Below are positions 26,601 to 35,600 of a stretch of 42,364 nucleotides of DNA, one piece after another. The translations under genes were made by a program, and so were the position numbers. Source of the DNA: a virus; the IMG/VR virus record IMGVR_UViG_3300032291_001319, positions 1-42,364 of that record, one strand, 5' to 3'. How positions within the stretch are numbered: the stretch's first letter is position 1; each line of letters begins with the position of its first letter. Under the pieces are notes generated by a model. It was not told where the DNA came from and searched no databases. It worked only from the letters and a program-made list of their open reading frames with translations.

Positions 26601-29600
26601 GTGATCGTTAATCCCACTGTGGGTGACAAGATTGATATATTAGTTTTCAGTGATCAAGTCAGTGAACTTGGTTACTATCAAGTACCATTGAATCTAGATT
26701 TAAACGCACAAAACATTGATGTTGATGTATTGACATTAGGTCAGGTGCGTAACCATTTGATTGAACTAGGACAAAATAGCACAACATTAATAGGTGATGT
26801 TATTGGTATCAGTAATTTACGTGATGTAGATATCAAACAGCAAGGTGGTACAATCCTTCAGCATAGTGCACCTATTCCTTATGGCGAACTATTTTTAATT
26901 GATAATCAGGCTAACTTCGTTGACAGTTTACGTTATGCTCAACGTGAGTATACTAGATTTAAAAATAAATTCTTTGAACTCAGCGCCAGCCTAATAGGAA
27001 TTCAACCAACAGATCCAGAGGCTAGTGTAGATTTAATTCTATCAGAGATTAATAAGTTTAAAAATGCCACATTTCCGTGGTTCTACAGTGATATGATACC
27101 CTATGGCACACTGAAAAATACCATAAATTACACAGTATTCAATCCCTTAGATAAAGATTATGAAATCACTAATATATTCAGTGATACTACTTTAAGCAAT
27201 CAGGCAGTGTTGGTGTATCTAAACAGCCAACAGTTGATTAAAGATCTAAACTACACATTTAGAACAGACAGACCTGCGGTGACTATCTTAGATGACCTAG
27301 CAGTAGATGATATCATTACATTTGTAGAATATCAAAATACTGATGGTTGTTATGTACCAGAGACACCAACTAAACTAGGTCTATGGCCAAAATTTAAACC
27401 AGAATTATTCTTTGATAATACTTACAGAACACCCATAAATGTAATACGTGGCCACGATGGCAGCATCACTCCGGCATTTGGTGATTATAGAGACGATTTC
27501 CTAATAGAATTAGAATTACGTATCTACAACAATATTAAGTTACCTGACACAGGCACCTACGCTGATATATTTCGAGTGATCCCAGGTAAATTCCGTGACA
27601 GCGAATATACCTTAGCTGAAATTACACAGTTGGTCAGCAAGAATTTTCAATCCTGGGTAGGCAACAATAAATTAGATTTCAGTACCAATGAAACATTCCA
27701 AAGTAATGATCTATTCACTTGGAACTACGGTGGCTGGAATGATAGGATAGATGGTGAAGAGTTACCAGGCAGCTGGCGTGCCTGTTACCAATATTTTTAT
27801 GACACAGTATATCCACATTTGTTCCCATGGGAAATGTTGGGATTCAGCATTGAGCCAGACTGGTGGGAAACATACTATGGCCCAGCACCATATACCAGCG
27901 GCAATCAATTGTTATGGGAAGATCTAGCAGCTGGTCGCATACGTTATGGTGCACGTGCAGGTACAGATGCTAATTATGCTCGTCCAGAATTAACTACTAT
28001 TATTCCTGTAGATGAAAATGGTAACTTATTGCCACCAGCAAGTGTAATCACAGCCAGCTATAATGCCACACTTGCAGCCAGTGCCTGGGCAGTAGGACAA
28101 TACGGGCCTGTAGAATTCGCCTGGCGAACCAGTAGTGATTTTCCATTCGCTGTTCAGCAGGCAGTAGCATTGGCTAAACCCGGTATATACTTTGGTCTTT
28201 ACATAGATACCTACAGTTATTCTCCGTATAATGCTGTTATACAACCGTTACCAAATGCGGACTACATTACCCAGTATTTGACATTTACTACCAAACGCCA
28301 TATCACCCAGGATGATGTGTACTTCAACGGACAGTCTGTTGGCGGCGGAGTGTATAGAACCGCAGGATACTTAAATTGGATCGCAGATTATCTAACCAGT
28401 CAAGGTGTTAACCCTGCAAATAAAATTCCAATGGTAATAAAGAATTATCAGGTAAATCTTGCATATAAGGCCGCTGGTTTCACAGACCAAACATATCTAA
28501 ACGTGCTGGCTGAACAGGTTAGTCCAAGCAGTACCAACGATACTATCGTAATACCAAATGAAAACTATAAGGTTTATCTAAATAAATCTACTCCTACACA
28601 GAAATTAGTTTATAGTGCAGTCATAGTTGAAAAAACTACCAATGGTTACAGCATACGCGGTTATGATTTAAATAACCCATTCTTTACTATTATCCCCAGT
28701 GTGGTTAATACCAGTGCTACCAAGATCACTGTTTTAAATAGTTCAGCTACGATATTCCGTGATTATCAAAATCTTAAATTAGTAGTGCCATACGGGTACG
28801 AATTTACCAGCCAACAACAGATAGTTGACTTTTTAATCAGTTACGAGAGATACCTAATAGCGCAGGGATTTGTCTTCCAAGACTTTGATGAAGCACTTGG
28901 CGAGATGAGAAATTGGAAACTATCAAGTCAAGAATTTTTATATTGGGCACAACAAGGGTGGCAACCAGGTAGTATCTTAGTGTTAAGTCCTGTGGCTAAT
29001 GTATTAAATTCAATCAGCATAGGTGCTATTGCAGACGGAATCAGTGACACTCAATATGGTAGTCGAGTTATTGATCAAAACTTTAAGCTGATTAAAAATA
29101 TCGACTATGAGGTACTACGTAGTCCAACTAATTTTAAAGTTACATTAACTAACAGCGCCAGTGTAATTGGTTACGTTGAAATAGATCTGGTGCAGTATGA
29201 ACATGTGTTGATTTTTGACAATACCACAGTGTTCAATGATATTATCTACAAACCAGAAACTGGTAACAGGCAGTTCCGTTTAAAATTAGTTGGACAAAAA
29301 ACTGCTGAATGGGACGGTAGCTTATACGCACCAGGATTTGTCTACAATAATGGACAAGTAGATGATTGGTTACCAGGAATAGATTATCTCTTTGGAGATT
29401 TGGTCGTATATAAAGATCAATACTATACAGCACTGCAAAATGTCATAGCCAGCACAGAATTCCAATTTGTCTATTGGGCTCAGCTCAGCAACAGTCAAAT
29501 CCAAGGACAGTCTGGACTGTTGCCAAACTTCAGTCTATTAGCCGCAGAAAGTAAAGCCTACTATGACAGCTATCCTAGTGTTGACGATAAAAAACAAATA

Positions 29601-32600
29601 GAATACAGTCACGGATTGATTGGATATCGTCCTAGATATTATTTAGATGATCTAGGTCTAACAGAAACAACACAGATAGAATTCTACAAAGGATATATCA
29701 AACAAAAAGGCAGCTTAAACTCTATCAATCAGCTGATCAAAGCACAATTCAACAATCTTACCAGCAACATCAGTCTCTACGAAGAGTGGGCATTGCGTGT
29801 AGGTACGTATGGTGCACTAGACGTTAATCCTTATATAGAAATCTCCTTAGACGAAAAAGCCTATGGAGTTAATCCAAGCCTTGCACAGTTTGTTGGCGCT
29901 GCAGATACTAATCTTGGCAATGGCGAGACTATTTTTAATAAACAACAACTGTACAAATCTACAGATCAGTTTACCGGTAATATAGCGTTAAACAGAACAG
30001 CGGACAGCGATTATGCTAACGATATTCTAACTGCGGGATATGTCAATATAGATGATATTGATGCTACTATATTTGACCTAGCAGACTATGTTGATTTAGA
30101 TGATATACTAGGTGTAATAGGTACAGGTTATACTATTTGGTGTGCTAGAGATTTTACCCAAAATTGGAATGTTTATAGAGTCACAGAAACCAATAATAGT
30201 GTTACCACTGTAGCTAAACCTACTGGACTAGATAATTACGTTACATTTACGTTCGATACCCCACACGGATTAACAGTTAATGAAGTATTTTTAATACGAG
30301 ATTTCCTTACTGCTTACGATGGATTCTATCAAGTTTATAGAGTAGATACCATCAACAAGGTCACAGTCAAATACAACGGCAACACATCAAATCTAACAAC
30401 CTTAACGGGTAATGGATTATTTTTTGTCTTAGACAGCATGCGATTTAAGTACATGGAAGACAGTCGTGTCTATGGTCAACCACCAAACGGTTGGAAAGTA
30501 GGCGATAAGATCTGGATTGACATAGACGCAGAAACAAACGCAGTCCAAGGCCAGCCATTCGGCACTCAACCTAGCGGCACATGGAAAGTATATGAAAAAA
30601 CCAAACCATGGTCCGTCAAACAATCTTTAGATAAAGGATCTTCAGAATATTCCAATAACAGCGGATACGGAACCAGTGTTAAGATGTCGGCTGATGGTCA
30701 ATTTGTAGTTACCGGAACACCCTACAGTGGTAACGGTGTAGTTAATACTTTCTTTAAAAATTTCAATGATGAGTATTTAGAAGGGTTCAGTCTACGACCA
30801 TTGTCGTCTAATACCATGTCATTTGGATCTACGGTAGATCTATCCGCAGATGAATTTAATGCAGCCAAATTAGCAGTAGGTGCTCCTGCCAGTTACGCTA
30901 ATGTTGGGTATGTTTCTATTTACAGTAAATCAGTAAACTCTACAGCATTTACGCCAACACAAATACTAGTAGGGGAAGTATCAGCAGCTAATGCAGATAT
31001 GTTTGGTTCTAGCATAGCGTTTAATCAGAACGGTAATTGGTTATATGTAGGTGCGCCCGGCAACGACAAAGTCTATATCTACGGATTAAACAAATTTGTT
31101 CCAAGTAGACAACAGACTATATCAGTTAATAATTTAAATACTATCACTGTTGCAAATGCTACAGAGGTTACAACTAGTATCGTAGTCAGCGTGGACGATG
31201 TTTTATATACACCAGGTACAGCATCAACAGTAATTGTTGAAGCCGCTTCATCTGGTAATACCATCACGGTTAACAGTTTAACTAATATTATACCGCAACC
31301 AGGTGATACAGGTATATTGGCCAATATTGGATTAGATAACAGTATCACTGCAAATTCTGGTTCCTACATAACGCAAGTAACATCAAGTGCTAACATACAG
31401 GTATATAGAAGTGCCATCAATGACAGTCGTGTATATGGACGTTATGTAGACTCTAATAGATTTGATACATCAGGAAATATTTCTGTTAATGGCACAGTGG
31501 TAGTCGTGGGTACTTTTGCTGCAAATGCATGGTCAAATGTTGGAGTAAAACCCGCACAGGTTGGATTTGCTAATATATTTAAAAATGGTGTTGATACGGG
31601 ACTGCATGCGATCAGCACTACATCTATTCCTGCAATCAGCAATATATCTATTGGATTTACTCCTAGCGTAACTAACGATACTGCTAATAGTCTGTTGGTT
31701 TACAGCGGATCAAAAGTCTACATTCCAAACATAGAGTATACAGTAGACAGTGCTAATCTTAAAATTAACTTTACCGCAAATATCGCCCAAAGTGATATCA
31801 CTGTGGTACAACAACCTTACTATGCATTACTTGGCAATGTACGAGGCAACACTGGAAGTAACTTTGGGTTTGCATTAAGTTCTAGCTTTGATGGTGCACA
31901 ATTAGCAGTTGGCGCACCACTTGATAATGTTCTTGGCTTTCCGGGTGCAGGCAGCGTGTTGGTATTTGACCGCGTGATTGAAGCATTTAACAGCACTGGT
32001 ACCAGTGATTATGTCACTCTGAATCCAATCGGCCAAGTATATCGTGTGACTATTGACAATATTGAAGTTACTGATTATCTAGTTATTGGCAATAATACCA
32101 TAAGATTTATAACTCCACCCTCAATTGGCAGAGTAATCTATATTGAAACCAATGCCTTTGATCTATTAGAAAAATTAGTTGGTATCGACAGCCTTGAAGG
32201 TGGCACTGGTGCTATCCAAGCTAACGCATTCTTTGGCACCAGCTTGACAATCTGTTCAAATAACTGCGCGATTTATATCGGCGCACCAAATTACGACAAC
32301 GGTACAGAATATAACACAGGTGCGGTATGGAAATTCCACAACAGAGGCCGCTTATACGGTACTAACAATGGCTACACATATAATCCAGTGTTTACACCCG
32401 GGGATGGTATACGACTAGACAACTTTGAAGTCACGGTATCAGCACGCATGATGCCAACAACGACTCTCATTGATGGCACAGCAGCCAATATACTGGCACT
32501 AAGCAGCAACATTCGTGCAAATACCGGACAGATCATTAGTCAAAGTTTGGGCAGCGGATATTATGCCAATGTAACAGTACTGGCCAATACCGCGGCATCA

Positions 32601-35600
32601 GGTTCACAATTTATCACAGTGACAAACTATACTACAGCCAATGTATTCCGTTATGGTTCTAGTAATGTTGCAGCCAATGCCAATGTAATATCAGTTGGGG
32701 GAACAATTACATCAGCTTATCCAATGGCCAGCTTAGACAGCCTGATCAAAGATATCAATGACGCCAACCTATTAGGCATCTCCGCAGTTAACGAAAATAA
32801 CAGGTTGAGATTGAATACCGACAGTACTGTGGCTAAAAATCTACTGCGTATCCTAGCAGGTACTACACTGCCTGGTAGTGCTGGTGTACTTGCTGCCGCT
32901 GACTTGATAGTGTTTGCATTCATGCAGATCATTATTAACCCATATGGCGCCGCCGGCGAATATTTTGGTAACAAAGTTAAATTGGCTGCAAATGCCTACA
33001 TGCTGGTAATTGGTAGTGCTCGTGGCACAACCAGACGATTTGCTACATTTGATAATTATTCTAAATTATTATATCCCGATGCATCAGCATTCAATACCGA
33101 TGGTAGTGTTAATACCCTACAATATCAATTGGATCCAGAATCAATACCAAGTGGTAACCCAACTACATTTGATAATGATTCTACAATGTGGGCTGATCAA
33201 ATTGTTGGCAGTGGTAGTGTTTACATCTACGAACTATATGATGATCCTCGTGACGAAGTTGAAGCACCAGGTAGATATGCGTTTGCACAACAACTGGACC
33301 CAGATACATTAAATGTTGGAGATCAATTTGGCTACGCATTAGACATTGAAGGTGCATATATCACAGTCTCAGCACCAGCCGACGACACAGCAACTGAGAA
33401 TGGTGGATCAGTTTACGTGTTTGAAAATCCAAAGATGACACGAGGATGGAATCTAATTAGATATCAACAGCCAACTGTTGACATCGACAGCTTGACCAGA
33501 TGCTTTCTATATAGTAGCCAGACCAATACTATTTTAGATAATCTACAGTTCATTGATCCAGCCAAAGGCCGTATATTAGGGCAAGCTGAACAAGAAATTA
33601 CCTATAAGACAGAGTTTGATCCAGCAATTTACAATAGAGGAACAAATCCAAAAGCAGATATCAACGCCAATGTCTATTGGACTGACAATCAAGTTGGACA
33701 GGTTTGGTGGAATCTAAGCAAGGTTCGATTTATTGACTATGAGCAAGACACATTAACATATCGCAGCATCAACTGGGGCGCATTATTTCCAGGATCTATA
33801 GTTGAAGTCTGCGAGTGGGTTGAAAGCAGAGTATTGCCTAACCAATATGTGGCCAATGGTGGGGTTGGCGTACCTAAATATGCTGATAACAGTGCTTATG
33901 TAGAAATTGTATTTGTGGATCCAATTACCAATATCATTGGCAGTAAATATTACTATTGGGTCAAAGATAAAACATCGGTGGATCCCAACAATGAAACTAG
34001 AAATCTTCCTATATCATCTGTAGCTGATCTTATAGCAAATCCAAAAAATCAAGGTATCAGCTATGCAGCGGTGATTAGAAGTGACGCTATCATACTTTAT
34101 AATGTGAGCCAATATCTATCTGCACAGACTACGATCTTACATTTGGATTATCAACTGCTATTGGAAACTAATACCATACACAGTGAATATGAACTAGTGC
34201 AAAAAGGTAATCCTGATAACTACATACCTAACAACATCACTGACAAACTAATTGACAGTCTGTCAGGAATAAACCGTCAAGGTGCAACAGTACCTGATCC
34301 AAGTTTAAGCGTAGCTGACAGCTATGGTATTGAAGTACGCCCAAGACAGAGTATGTTCGTTGATAGACTATCTGCCCTACTTGAAATGATAGACTATGTA
34401 AATTCTATACTAATACAGAAACCAATCGCTCGACAATATGATCTGAGTCAGATGAATTCTGCAGAACCTGAGCCAAGTTTAAAATATGGTGAATACGATC
34501 TTAGAATTGCAACAGAAGTAGAATTGGCGTATATTGATGTAACAGAATTACCTGTAGGCTATAAGATATTGGCAGCACAGGATACCACACAGGATAATCT
34601 ATGGGTGCTGTATGAACTCGACGTTGATAAAACCTGGCAGATTAAACAAGTGCAGAGTTACAAAACTGATCTTTATTGGGAGTATGTTGATTGGTATGCA
34701 CCTGGATTTGGACCTACAGAAGTTATCGAATATGTGGTTGACACTCTAGTAGATGCACTAAAACTACCTGTGGCAGTTGGTGATGAAATATTAGTTAAAG
34801 TCAGCAACGCAGTTGGTGGTGGTTTCAATATTCTAACAGTATTAGACGACGGCTCATTCCAAGTGGTGGGTATTGAAAACGGTACCATACAGCTAAAGAA
34901 TAGTCTATGGAATTTTGCCGATAACGAATTAGGATTTGGTAATCAAGGTTACTCAACTAATAGATACGATCAAAACCCAAACATTGAAATACGTTACATT
35001 GTCCAGGCCTTGCAAGATAATATCTTTATCAATGAACTACAAGGAGAATTTAATAATTTATTCTTTGTGTTAGTTAATTATCTATTCAGCGAACAAAAAT
35101 ACGTAGACTGGATTTTCAAAACTAGCTTTATAAGTGTAACACATAATCTAAGAACATTGAGCCAATTCCCCAGCTATATCAGAGATAATCAAACGTATTA
35201 TCAAAGTTATATCGAAGAAGTTAAACCTTATCGTACTAAACTTCGCGAATATCTAATAGATTATACTGGTAATGATGAATATCCCAGCACGGTTACAGAC
35301 TTTGACCTACCACCATACTACGATCAGACACTAAAAGTGTTCCGTAGTCCCAGTGGGGAATACATCAGCACTGACACAGCCATCTGGCAGACATATCCAT
35401 ATAACCAATGGTATAATAATAGAAAACTACAGGTTGATAGCATCATGATTGGAAATGCTGGATCAGGCTACAGTATACCTCCTGATGTAACTATCATCGC
35501 AGGCAGTGGAGGAGGTGCTGGCGCAACAGCTACCGCAACTATCGATGGCAATACTGGTGCAGTTACTAGCATTACTGTAACTAATACTGGCACAGGATAT

